IMG/VR virus record: IMGVR_UViG_3300048029_000204
Span: 1-22,351 of that record
Length of the DNA stretch: 22,351 nt
From: a virus
Direction: 5' to 3' (one strand)
Shown: piece by piece, positions 1 through 5,046 of the stretch
How the letters are laid out: each line of letters opens with the position of its first letter
Numbering within the stretch: position 1 is the stretch's first letter
Position numbers and translations under genes: made by a program
Notes under the pieces: model-generated
What the model saw: the letters and a program-made list of their open reading frames with translations, nothing else
What the model was told of the DNA's origin: nothing
The model's database searches: none

Positions 1-30
1 AGAAATAGATTTGTTTTGCTTCTGTGTCAG

Positions 31-89
31 CAATGACACTGCGGCAACAATGACACGGCAGTTACATGTCTGCCGCGTGACAATGAGAA
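31..89. repeat. Repeat cluster and imperfect inverted repeat upstream of the HNH gene
   Basis: The nonamer CAATGACAC occurs at 31-39 and 48-56, and a variant CAATGAGAA lies at 81-89. Between them CGGCAG (56-61) pairs with CTGCCG (70-75) across an 8-base spacer, and the flanking bases extend this into an imperfect dyad reading TGACACG-GCAG against TGTCACGCGGCAG. The cluster sits directly in front of the HNH endonuclease gene. It could be an operator or a replication-initiator binding site; this is inference. I find no convincing sigma70 promoter here. Confidence 0.35.
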
Positions 90-134
90 CTCAAATATCA
101 CATTTCAAACCGTCTGTAAAGAGGAGGCACAGAC

Positions 135-836
135 ATGGGACAAGGGTTCAGGACCAAGGAAGAAATGATGAAGGAAAGCCCTTGCTTCGAGGTGGCGACC
201 GAGCAAGAGATTGACGACATGCTGGCATGGTATCCGCGCACACCGACAGAGGCCAAGCAGGCTGGCATGATGTCATACTTCACCGGAGTGAGATGCAAAA
301 GGGGGCATTTGACGCTACGCCGAGCCGTAAACGCATCGTGCCGGGGCTGTGACAGGGAGAAGGGCAAAGAGCTTTACCACAAACACAGGGAGAAGCTCCG
401 CGAAAAGGCTTTGGAATGGTACAACAAGACAAGGAAAATCAATCCTGAGTACCGGAAAAGGGCCAAGCTGTATGCGCGGGATTGGAGACAGAAAAACCCC
501 GGCTACATGTCAAACCATATCCGCAAGAACCGCGCCCGGTACACTGCGCTTGAAGCTGAACGCAGAGCCACCATCAAGCGTGGCACGTTAAGCCACCTGC
601 CCGAAGATGTTTTCCTGCCCATCTATGAAGAAAGAGAACGCCTGACAGCAGAGACAGGGGCCGAGCATCACGTTGACCACTATTACCCAATAAAGGGGAA
701 GACCGTCTGCGGCCTTCATGTGCCGTGGAATCTGCACATAATAACTTGGGAAGAAAACCTGGCCAAAGGCAACAAGATGCCGGAAGACTTTTACGGGCCG
801 GACCACACACCTCCGACATGGGAAGGGGGCGATTAG
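135..836 (+). CDS. HNH endonuclease with Zn-knuckle
   Basis: This 233-residue protein is a probable HNH-type DNA endonuclease that nicks or cuts phage or host DNA in the cytoplasm. A treble-clef-like zinc site is visible at C54-x3-H58 and C69-x2-C72, followed by a long basic helical region rich in Lys, Arg and Tyr (about residues 73-145). The HNH core is near the C-terminus: H179-V-D181-H182, then N199 and N208 with K211-x-N213-K214. The layout resembles phage HNH and endonuclease VII-like proteins with an N-terminal Cys/His knuckle. The ATG at 135 has a strong ribosome site (GAGGAGG, 121-127) about 7 bases upstream. It could be a free-standing homing endonuclease or a functional recombination/packaging nuclease; no terminase gene is visible nearby to decide this. 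Confidence 0.85.
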   Translation: MGQGFRTKEEMMKESPCFEVATEQEIDDMLAWYPRTPTEAKQAGMMSYFTGVRCKRGHLTLRRAVNASCRGCDREKGKELYHKHREKLREKALEWYNKTRKINPEYRKRAKLYARDWRQKNPGYMSNHIRKNRARYTALEAERRATIKRGTLSHLPEDVFLPIYEERERLTAETGAEHHVDHYYPIKGKTVCGLHVPWNLHIITWEENLAKGNKMPEDFYGPDHTPPTWEGGD

Positions 837-922
837 CAATATGCCCCCACTTAATGCTAGGCTTGAAGAGACGGCGCGGTGCGCTGTCAGTAACCCGGAG
901 GTTTTCGGAAAGGAGCATTGAC

Positions 923-1117
923 ATGTTCAAAGCCCTCATCCTGCTATGCGTCATAGGCCAGCCAAATCAGTGTGCAATGTTCGAGGACACGACCGGCCTG
1001 AAAGCAACAGAGAAAGAATGCCGAGCCCGCGCCAGAGAAATGGCAAAGTCAATCGGACCGATGTTTCCGATGCCGGTGCAAGCCCACTACAAATGTGAGA
1101 AAGGGGCTGCTACGTAG
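923..1117 (+). CDS. Small Cys-containing phage protein, 64 aa
   Basis: The ATG at 923 follows GGAAAGGAG (908-916) at good spacing, so this start is preferred over longer in-frame alternatives. The product has a short hydrophobic N-terminus (MFKALILLCVIG) and four Cys, including one in each of the segments QPNQCAM, EKECRA and HYKCEK. The N-terminus could be a weak signal peptide or a membrane anchor, which would put the remaining Cys in the periplasm; this is inference. I recognise it only as a type of small protein common in phages. Its TAG stop (1115-1117) lies in a palindrome that also supplies the stop of the convergent gene on the other strand. Confidence 0.6.
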   Translation: MFKALILLCVIGQPNQCAMFEDTTGLKATEKECRARAREMAKSIGPMFPMPVQAHYKCEKGAAT

Positions 1118-1120
1118 CCC
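1103..1120. other. Palindrome providing stop codons to two convergent genes
   Basis: GCTACGTAGC (1109-1118) is a perfect 10-base palindrome. Read rightward it ends the 64-residue gene with GCT ACG TAG; read leftward it ends the 59-residue gene with the same three codons. GGGCT (1104-1108) and AGCCC (1116-1120) can also pair across it, giving a short hairpin. Tracts of T on either side are weak, so terminator function is uncertain. Confidence 0.5.
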
Positions 1121-1289
1121 GCTTGTTGCCGCCTTGACTACGCTTTGACCAGAACGGCTTTTGCGCGTCTGTTGGCCTGACCTTGCGCTGATAAGTGCCT
1201 TTAGCTGGTGGCGTTGCTTCAGGTGGTGCCGTTAATCTGGCCAGCACTCTGCTGAACTCGGCTATACTCATGTTGTCTGTGTTGCTCAT
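1110..1289 (-). CDS. Hidden small protein, 59 aa, Pro/Lys-rich
   Basis: An ATG (1289-1287) preceded by GGGAGGGA, one of the best ribosome sites in the window, opens a 59-codon frame ending in TAG at 1112-1110. The protein begins MSNTDNMSIAEFSRVLARLT, continues with a Pro-rich linker (APPEATPPAKG) and has a basic aromatic C-terminus containing KPFWSKRSQGGNKR. No known family is recognised. It overlaps the 3' end of the upstream PD-(D/E)XK gene by 71 bases and the convergent 64-residue gene by 8 bases. The three leftward genes here probably form one mini-operon. Strong SD and position support reality; function is unknown. Confidence 0.65.
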   Translation of the reverse strand: MSNTDNMSIAEFSRVLARLTAPPEATPPAKGTYQRKVRPTDAQKPFWSKRSQGGNKRAT

Positions 1290-1671
1290 CTGTCAATCCC
1301 TCCCTGACAATCATGCACCACGTCTCAAAGCTGACCTCAGCCGTGTCAGCCTTGCCCCAATATTCAGGATTAATGCTACTGAGAAAGACCACGCAGCGGA
1401 TAGACTGGCGGTCATACTTGTAGATGAGAACAGGCTCACACATGGCAGCGTCTGCCGCCTTGGTTACCTGCCGCCACCAATCTTGCTTGTAGGTGGAGCC
1501 AGAAGCGTAGCGTTTGCACTCAATGACCCAACCAGGCACACCAATCAGGTCACCCCGGTCACCGCTTCTGTATTGTTCGAGGTCTCGCTTGGCCTCAAAG
1601 CCCAAATGCTCGTAGCACATCCGAGCCACATCGCGCTCAAACTGCGCGCCTTTTGCACGTCCGTTAGTCAT
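1219..1671 (-). CDS. PD-(D/E)XK nuclease, Holliday-junction-resolvase-like
   Basis: This protein of about 150 residues carries the hallmarks of the PD-(D/E)XK fold as seen in Hjc-type resolvases and VRR-like phage nucleases. There is an N-terminal helix with a conserved Glu (KGAQFERDVARM, E12), then SGDRGDLIG with D41, then VIECKRY with E51-x-K53. It probably cleaves branched or damaged DNA during phage recombination. The ATG at 1671 overlaps the upstream gene by 8 bases and has GAGG close by; ATGs at 1680 and 1683 are alternatives that add 3 or 4 residues. It sits in a leftward three-gene block facing away from the exonuclease operon, which suggests shared recombination functions. A restriction-like nuclease is the alternative reading. 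Confidence 0.75.
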   Translation of the reverse strand: MTNGRAKGAQFERDVARMCYEHLGFEAKRDLEQYRSGDRGDLIGVPGWVIECKRYASGSTYKQDWWRQVTKAADAAMCEPVLIYKYDRQSIRCVVFLSSINPEYWGKADTAEVSFETWCMIVREGLTDEQHRQHEYSRVQQSAGQINGTT

Positions 1672-1864
1672 TGGCCTCATCATACTCTATTTCAAAATAG
1701 GGCATCAGTTTGCCCTCGCCTCCACACACACCGCACTCCCATGAGTAGCTGCGTGTGATGGCAAACCCTATTTCGCTATGCTCGTACAAGTCAATGGGGA
1801 TAACACCGTTACCTTCACACTTTTCGCAATCCAACAATTCATCTGAATCAAAAACAATAAACAT
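1664..1864 (-). CDS. Small Zn-knuckle protein (DnaJ-like CxxCxGxG), 66 aa
   Basis: Two Cys-rich repeats, CEKCEGNG and CGVCGGEG, match the CxxCxGxG pattern of the DnaJ zinc-binding domain and of many small phage and bacterial Zn proteins. The rest is acidic (FDSDELLD near the start, FEIEYDEAND at the end). A single bound zinc is likely; the partner is unknown. The ATG at 1864 is preceded by AGGTG at suitable spacing; an in-frame GTG at 1873 would add three residues. It is the first gene of the leftward block and its 3' end overlaps the resolvase-like gene. It could modulate that nuclease or act as an independent regulator. Confidence 0.65.
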   Translation of the reverse strand: MFIVFDSDELLDCEKCEGNGVIPIDLYEHSEIGFAITRSYSWECGVCGGEGKLMPYFEIEYDEAND

Positions 1865-1866
1865 AG

Positions 1867-1895
1867 TTGACACCTGTGTTGACTGTGTTAATAAG
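1867..1895 (+). promoter_or_regulatory. Candidate sigma70 promoter for the recombination operon
   Basis: A perfect TTGACA (1867-1872) is followed after 17 bases by AATAAG (1890-1895), four of six matches to TATAAT. The predicted start near 1902 leaves a leader of about 12 bases carrying the GGAGG of the exonuclease gene. A second TTGACT at 1879-1884 makes a direct repeat (TTGACACCTGTG then TTGACTGTG), which could be an operator. The site lies in the short gap between divergent genes. Confidence 0.4.
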
Positions 1896-1913
1896 GGGGA
1901 TATGGAGGGTTAC

Positions 1914-2804
1914 ATGGAACGAACAATCCCTGATTACAGCTTGTTCTTTGGTCGGCAACACGTTAGCGCATCCGGCGCAACACAGCCGATTGACGAGCAT
2001 GTGCTGAAGCTGTTTCTTCGCAAAGAACACAAGATAAACTTCCCTTTCGCAGCGCGTCCTCGCGCAGGGCAGATAGTTCAAAGCATAGCCGACATGGCTC
2101 TTGGCGTCCACGACTACAGCCCCATCTATGGCCGCAAACAGCCTATTGATTTTCACGAGGCTGTGCGTCGGGGTCTGACAGAGTTTGAGTTTTACAAGCC
2201 GCGTGACTGGGACGGGGGCAAGGATGCAGAAGAACACAGCCACTTCAAAGAGGTCATCCCTGAGATGGCGCGATACGCTGTTGAAGGCATCAAGGAGTTC
2301 TATGACGGCGTCGAGTTCGAGGGCGAATACCAACGCTTCTACGACGAAGAAAAATTGGATGTCCCTGTCATCCTGTTCCAAGACTTTACGGGCGCTGGCA
2401 GACAGATTGACCTGAAATGTAGTCTGCCCCTGCGAAACCCGCCAAAGAAGGACGGCACCCGCACTTGGCGCAACCCGAAGCCCAAGACAGAACCCACTCC
2501 CCAGCAAATCATGCAACAGGCGGTCTATTGGAAGGCCACAGGCGACGAACCTGGCCTGTTGTTCGTGACACCTGCGGGCTACAACATCGTCACCGCCGAG
2601 AACTGTGACGCACTCAAGCCGGAGGCTCTCGAAGAGACCTACCAAGACGTAGTGCGTCGCTGGGTGGTGCAACAGAACTTGCTCAAGGCTGCTAATCAGA
2701 ACTGGAGCAATCTCTTTGGCCTTGTCCAGCCGGACTTTGGTCAAATCGCGGGCCGACACGGCCCTGACATCCTGAAAATAGCTAGAGAAACTTGGAGGTT
2801 ATAG
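1914..2804 (+). CDS. PD-(D/E)XK exonuclease (RecB/Cas4/lambda-exo type)
   Basis: This is a probable DNA-end-resecting nuclease of about 296 residues. Signature elements occur in the order expected for the RecB/Cas4 branch of the PD-(D/E)XK superfamily: an N-terminal helix RAGQIVQSIADMALG (G52), a metal-binding strand QDFTGAGRQIDLKCS containing D166-x-K168, and the downstream Q-x3-Y motif QQAVY (Q201 to Y205). It likely makes 3' single-stranded tails for annealing. The ATG at 1914 is chosen because GGAGG lies at 1904-1908; ATG 1902 is an alternative adding four residues. It heads a rightward operon with an annealing-type protein and an SSB-like protein, a lambda-Red-like arrangement. A candidate promoter lies just upstream. 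Confidence 0.8.
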   Translation: MERTIPDYSLFFGRQHVSASGATQPIDEHVLKLFLRKEHKINFPFAARPRAGQIVQSIADMALGVHDYSPIYGRKQPIDFHEAVRRGLTEFEFYKPRDWDGGKDAEEHSHFKEVIPEMARYAVEGIKEFYDGVEFEGEYQRFYDEEKLDVPVILFQDFTGAGRQIDLKCSLPLRNPPKKDGTRTWRNPKPKTEPTPQQIMQQAVYWKATGDEPGLLFVTPAGYNIVTAENCDALKPEALEETYQDVVRRWVVQQNLLKAANQNWSNLFGLVQPDFGQIAGRHGPDILKIARETWRL

Positions 2805-2806
2805 CT

Positions 2807-3064
2807 ATGGAACTCAAGATTGAACACAACATTCCACTGCCAGCAATCAACAAGGCTACCGGCAGAACCATGTCAGAGGAAACACGACTGGCTTTGAAGA
2901 TGAAGCCGGGCGACAGCATCTTTTGCCCGACCGGGCGCATTTACATGCGCATTGTCTCCGCTATGCGGAATCGCAAGCTGGCCTACGCAACGCGCAAGGT
3001 CGAGGGCGGCTATAGAGTGTGGCGCATTGATGGTCGGGCTTTGCCAAAAGCAGCCAATGCCTGA
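2807..3064 (+). CDS. Small phage protein, paralogue of the gene at 4521-4727
   Basis: The product is 85 residues, starting at ATG 2807 two bases after the exonuclease stop, with TTGGAGG (2791-2797) as ribosome site. Its shape is IPLPxxN near the start, MKPGDSIF in the middle and GGYRVWRID near the end. The same order (GIPVP, MEVGDCLV, GYRIWRIG) appears in the last gene of this operon, so the two are paralogues. The family is one I know as short unannotated phage proteins, and the fold is unknown. The basic segment RNRKLAYATRK would suit nucleic-acid contact. Position next to recombination genes suggests a role in DNA metabolism; that is inference. Confidence 0.7.
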   Translation: MELKIEHNIPLPAINKATGRTMSEETRLALKMKPGDSIFCPTGRIYMRIVSAMRNRKLAYATRKVEGGYRVWRIDGRALPKAANA

Positions 3065-3221
3065 CATTCAGGAGGTACAGCAGCAGCTAGACAGGCTTGA
3101 GGAACGCATGGTGCAGCTTCAAGCAGAGATGAGTGACATAAAGGCGGCTTGGACTGTCTTCATGCACTTGATGGCAGACCACTTGCACAAAGGAAAGGTA
3201 TTAGATGAGCAAGATAATTGA
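3057..3221 (+). CDS. Small coiled-coil protein, 54 aa
   Basis: ATG 3057 overlaps the preceding stop (ATGCCTGA), implying translational coupling. The 54-residue product is almost all helix: a heptad-like stretch from IQEVQQQLDRLEERMVQLQ through EMSDIKAAW, then a short hydrophobic segment (TVFMHLM) and an acidic tail. It probably forms a homo-oligomeric coiled coil. Its 3' end overlaps the start of the annealing-protein gene by 17 bases, again suggesting coupling. Function is unknown; a scaffold or partner for the recombination proteins is possible. Confidence 0.65.
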   Translation: MPDIQEVQQQLDRLEERMVQLQAEMSDIKAAWTVFMHLMADHLHKGKVLDEQDN

Positions 3222-3873
3222 TGCAATGGGGCTTGTCTCCGAGTTGAACAAGACGCATGGCGTCACTCAGCGCGGGGGTAAGAAATACACCCAGGTCGTT
3301 CACCGCATGGAAGCGTTCAGGACGGTCTTCGGGCTCGACTGCGGCGTGGACACGCAAATACTTGTTGATGATGGGCAACGTGTGGTTGTCAAAGCCGTTG
3401 TTACAGATGATAATGGCCACATCATCGGCTCAGGTATGGCAGAGGAAATCAGAGGACAGGGCAACGTCAACAAGACCAGCGCCTTGGAGAACTGTGAGAC
3501 ATCTGCCGTAGGACGCGCACTGGCAAGCATCGGTCTGTCCGGTGGTGAGTATGCCAGCGCCAATGAAATGGAGGCTGTGCCGAGAAAGCAGCAGAACTTG
3601 GAGACATCCGGTTCGGGCGGCGGCTCCGGTGGGAACCCTCCATCCCCTGTTGAGACGTCGTCCGATTCACAAGACGACCCGCACAGGGCGGCTGACGTAG
3701 ATGTGTACAAAAAGGCCCGCGTCAAGCTGGAGAACATCAAACTGCTTGGCGGTGTACACAATCTCTTCGCAGAGACCAAGCCACAAATCGCTGAAATCAA
3801 GGGGCGCAACCCTGCTCGTGCCAAAGCGCTCGTTGAATTATTTCAAAAGCACGAAGCCCGCCTTGGAGGTTAA
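3205..3873 (+). CDS. Putative single-strand DNA annealing protein (Erf/Rad52-like)
   Basis: This 222-residue protein resembles phage ssDNA-annealing or ssDNA-binding recombinases. The N-terminal domain is an alpha/beta region with QILVDDGQRVVVKAVVTD followed by the conserved-looking block N89-K-T-S-A-L-E-N and TSAVGRALASIGLSGGEY, similar to the TSAxGRALA element of many phage annealing-type proteins. A Gly/Ser/Pro-rich linker (about residues 134-155) then joins a C-terminal helical domain with many Lys. This domain-linker-tail layout is common in annealases. ATG 3205 has GGAAAGG upstream. Its position after an exonuclease and before an SSB-like gene strongly supports the role. Assignment to a specific superfamily (Erf, Rad52 or DUF1071) is not certain. 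Confidence 0.55.
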   Translation: MSKIIDAMGLVSELNKTHGVTQRGGKKYTQVVHRMEAFRTVFGLDCGVDTQILVDDGQRVVVKAVVTDDNGHIIGSGMAEEIRGQGNVNKTSALENCETSAVGRALASIGLSGGEYASANEMEAVPRKQQNLETSGSGGGSGGNPPSPVETSSDSQDDPHRAADVDVYKKARVKLENIKLLGGVHNLFAETKPQIAEIKGRNPARAKALVELFQKHEARLGG

Positions 3874-3875
3874 TC

Positions 3876-4208
3876 ATGGCAAGACAATGGAAAAACATCA
3901 CGCAGTTTCGGGCCTGGCCCAACGACAAAGGTGCCGCCAAGTACGGCAACAGCAAATGGACGCCGTACAAGGATGGCGCACCGGCTGACGTGCATCTGCG
4001 CGCAGACGTACAGTATTCCGTACGCGTGTATGAGAACGATGACGGAAGCATCACGCTGAAGGTTGAGCAGCCGATTGAATATGCTGGCACCGATAGCGTG
4101 GCTGACGACGTTTCGCAGGGTGGGTTTAAGCAGGTGGCGCAAGCCGCTGGCGTTCAGCAGGAGCAGAGAAAGTCTGCCATTAGCCTGGATGATGACAACC
4201 CATTCTAA
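3876..4208 (+). CDS. Putative SSB-like protein with acidic C-terminal tip
   Basis: The 110-residue product starts two bases after the annealing-protein stop. It ends in SLDDDNPF, closely resembling the DDDIPF tip by which bacterial SSB recruits partners, and also the acidic Phe-ending tail of T7 gp2.5. The body has an N-terminal Trp/Tyr-rich basic part (WKN, FRAW, KWTPYKDG) and alternating beta-type stretches (VQYSVRVYEN, ITLKVEQP) that could form a small OB-like fold. A Gln/Gly-rich segment precedes the tip. I infer a phage single-stranded DNA-binding protein. Length is shorter than a typical SSB (about 150-180), and the OB fold is not proven from sequence. Confidence 0.55.
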   Translation: MARQWKNITQFRAWPNDKGAAKYGNSKWTPYKDGAPADVHLRADVQYSVRVYENDDGSITLKVEQPIEYAGTDSVADDVSQGGFKQVAQAAGVQQEQRKSAISLDDDNPF

Positions 4209-4398
4209 AATAATCTTGGTAGTGCCTCGGCCAGACGGTTTGCTAGTAAGCATTGACGGCGTGTCCCACTACAGTGACATGGACGCAACGCAACTACTCT
4301 GGATGGCCGAGCGCTTCCTCAAAGCAGGATTGGAGGCCCAGCGTGAGGAAAAGAAAGCCGAGAAAGAAAACGCAGGACAGAAGGAAGCTGACTTGTGA
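4189..4398 (+). CDS. Small Lys/Glu-tailed phage protein, about 69 aa
   Basis: Tandem ATGs at 4189 and 4192 lie inside the end of the SSB-like gene, giving a 17-20 base overlap. The N-terminal half is beta-like (SKIILVVPRPDGLLVSIDG, then a helix DATQLLWMAERFLKAGLEAQ), and the C-terminus is a charged helix of alternating Glu and Lys. No recognised domain. The ribosome site is weak, so expression may depend on coupling to the upstream gene. Its 3' end overlaps the next gene by 56 bases. The acidic/basic tail could be a protein-interaction helix. Confidence 0.6.
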   Translation: MMTTHSKIILVVPRPDGLLVSIDGVSHYSDMDATQLLWMAERFLKAGLEAQREEKKAEKENAGQKEADL

Positions 4399-4531
4399 CT
4401 TCTGCGGCAAGGAACATTTTGTCATGGCTGGAACGTGGATTGCGAATGGGGAAGGACATTTCCTATGCCATGACATTACGACAGGAGGGTGTTTTGCAAA
4501 AGTGTGGAGAATGCGGGCAGGTGATACTTGA
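4343..4531 (+). CDS. Small zinc-finger protein, 62 aa (GTG start)
   Basis: A GTG at 4343 preceded by TTGGAGG (4330-4336) starts a 62-residue protein. It has a very basic N-terminus (RKRKPRKKTQDRRK) and then a Cys4-type zinc site: C18-x2-C21, C42 and C50, in the pattern CDFCGKEHFVMAG then HFLCHD then GGCF. The first pair and spacing resemble the ClpX-type zinc domain and ribbon-helix phage Zn proteins. The basic arm plus zinc knuckle suggests DNA or RNA binding. It overlaps genes on both sides in different frames. The strong SD chooses this GTG over upstream codons. Confidence 0.6.
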   Translation: MRKRKPRKKTQDRRKLTCDFCGKEHFVMAGTWIANGEGHFLCHDITTGGCFAKVWRMRAGDT

Positions 4532-4727
4532 AAAAGGCATACCTGTCCCCGGCGCAATGCGTGACAGATGGTCTATCCTTGGCCAAATGGAGGTTGGAGA
4601 TTGCCTTGTGGCGACCACAGTGTCAGACTATGAGAAGGTCCGCGGCGCAATGTATCACAGAGGCATGAAGTACCGGTCTCGCAAAGAGCCAAACGGTACA
4701 GGATACAGAATTTGGAGAATCGGATGA
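4521..4727 (+). CDS. Second copy of the small IPxP/GD/WRI phage protein family
   Basis: The segment ILEKGIPVPG, MEVGDCLVA and GTGYRIWRIG aligns in order and spacing with the gene at 2807-3064. GTG 4521 gives 68 residues and an N-terminus matching the paralogue, with GGAG about 11 bases upstream and an 11-base overlap with the zinc-finger gene. Alternative starts (GTG 4395, ATG 4446, TTG near 4488) would add an N-terminal extension with a KCGECGQ Cys pair. The C-terminal half is basic (YHRGMKYRSRKEP). It is the last gene of the rightward operon, 94 bases before the terminator. Function unknown; probably DNA metabolism by association. Confidence 0.6.
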   Translation: MILEKGIPVPGAMRDRWSILGQMEVGDCLVATTVSDYEKVRGAMYHRGMKYRSRKEPNGTGYRIWRIG

Positions 4728-4747
4728 CACAGATTAGCTAAGATTAC

Positions 4748-4784
4748 GCGGGTGGCTTTGTAACCGGCCGTAGGAGCCTCCCGC
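4748..4784 (+). other. Long imperfect hairpin ending in ACCA (possible structured RNA)
   Basis: GCGGGTGGCT (4748-4757) pairs with AGCCTCCCGC (4775-4784) over ten positions with one T-T mismatch, enclosing a 17-base loop that contains TTGTAACCGGCC. The 3' arm is followed directly by ACCA, like a tRNA acceptor end. No D arm, T arm or T-loop motif is present and the element is only about 41 bases, so it is not a normal tRNA. It lies downstream of the rightward operon, before its terminator, and could be a 3'-UTR structure or a small RNA. Confidence 0.4.
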
Positions 4785-4821
4785 ACCAGTTCCTCCCTAG
4801 CTAGAGAGTCTAGCCACTTAG

Positions 4822-4847
4822 CCCCCGCTTATCGGGGGTTCTTTTTT
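4822..4847 (+). terminator. Rho-independent terminator of the rightward operon
   Basis: CCCCCG (4822-4827) pairs perfectly with CGGGGG (4833-4838) around a five-base CTTAT loop and is followed by TTCTTTTTT (4839-4847). This is a textbook intrinsic terminator for rightward transcripts. On the opposite strand no T-tract follows, so it is one-directional. Confidence 0.85.
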
Positions 4848-4930
4848 CTGTTGTAAGAACCCCGGCCTTTGCGTGGCCGCACTACTCTTGGCTTGTAGAG
4901 AGGATTGGATAACTCAGCAGCAAAAGGATT
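4829..4930 (-). other. Open frame without a start codon, downstream of the 38-aa basic gene
   Basis: A 33-codon frame reads NPFAAELSNPLYKPRVVRP, then RKGRGSYNRKKNPR and stop TAA, with the stop inside the loop of the convergent terminator. The composition and the PLYKPRVV and YNRKK elements resemble short basic phage proteins, but no ATG, GTG or TTG opens it nearby. It is in the -1 frame relative to the 38-residue gene, whose last codons are CGC AAA AAG TAA. It may be made by -1 frameshifting on the A-run, from a non-standard start, or be a remnant. Confidence 0.35.
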
Positions 4931-5046
4931 TACTTTTTGCGCTTCATCGCTGGCTTTTTCTTCTTTGTGGTCATCGTGGCTGTCTTCATTGCCTTCTTCT
5001 TTGCGGCTGGTGACAGACCGTAACCGCCCTTGCCTTTTCCCATCAT
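4930..5046 (-). CDS. Tiny Lys-rich protein, 38 aa
   Basis: ATG 5046 overlaps the stop of the upstream gene (ATGA) and has AAAGGAAAG a few bases before it. The 38-residue product has 13 Lys and one Arg and no acidic residue, for example GKGKGGYGLSP, then AAKKKAMK, then TTKKKKPAMKRKK. It resembles other small basic proteins of this class of phage. A nucleic-acid-binding or packaged protein is plausible, with no direct evidence. Its 3' end is the candidate frameshift site described for the downstream frame. Confidence 0.6.
   Translation of the reverse strand: MMGKGKGGYGLSPAAKKKAMKTATMTTKKKKPAMKRKK

Noticed and set aside
1195-1758. 187-codon rightward frame opposite the resolvase-like nuclease
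   Set aside because: The leftward frames have catalytic motifs and strong ribosome sites; this one is antisense with no motif.
1848-2759. 303-codon leftward frame opposite the exonuclease gene
   Set aside because: The rightward frame has PD-(D/E)XK motifs and a good ribosome site; the leftward product shows no recognisable motif.
4720-4790. A tRNA gene ending in CCCGCACCA
   Set aside because: No D arm or T arm and too short between the paired arms; retained only as a structured element.
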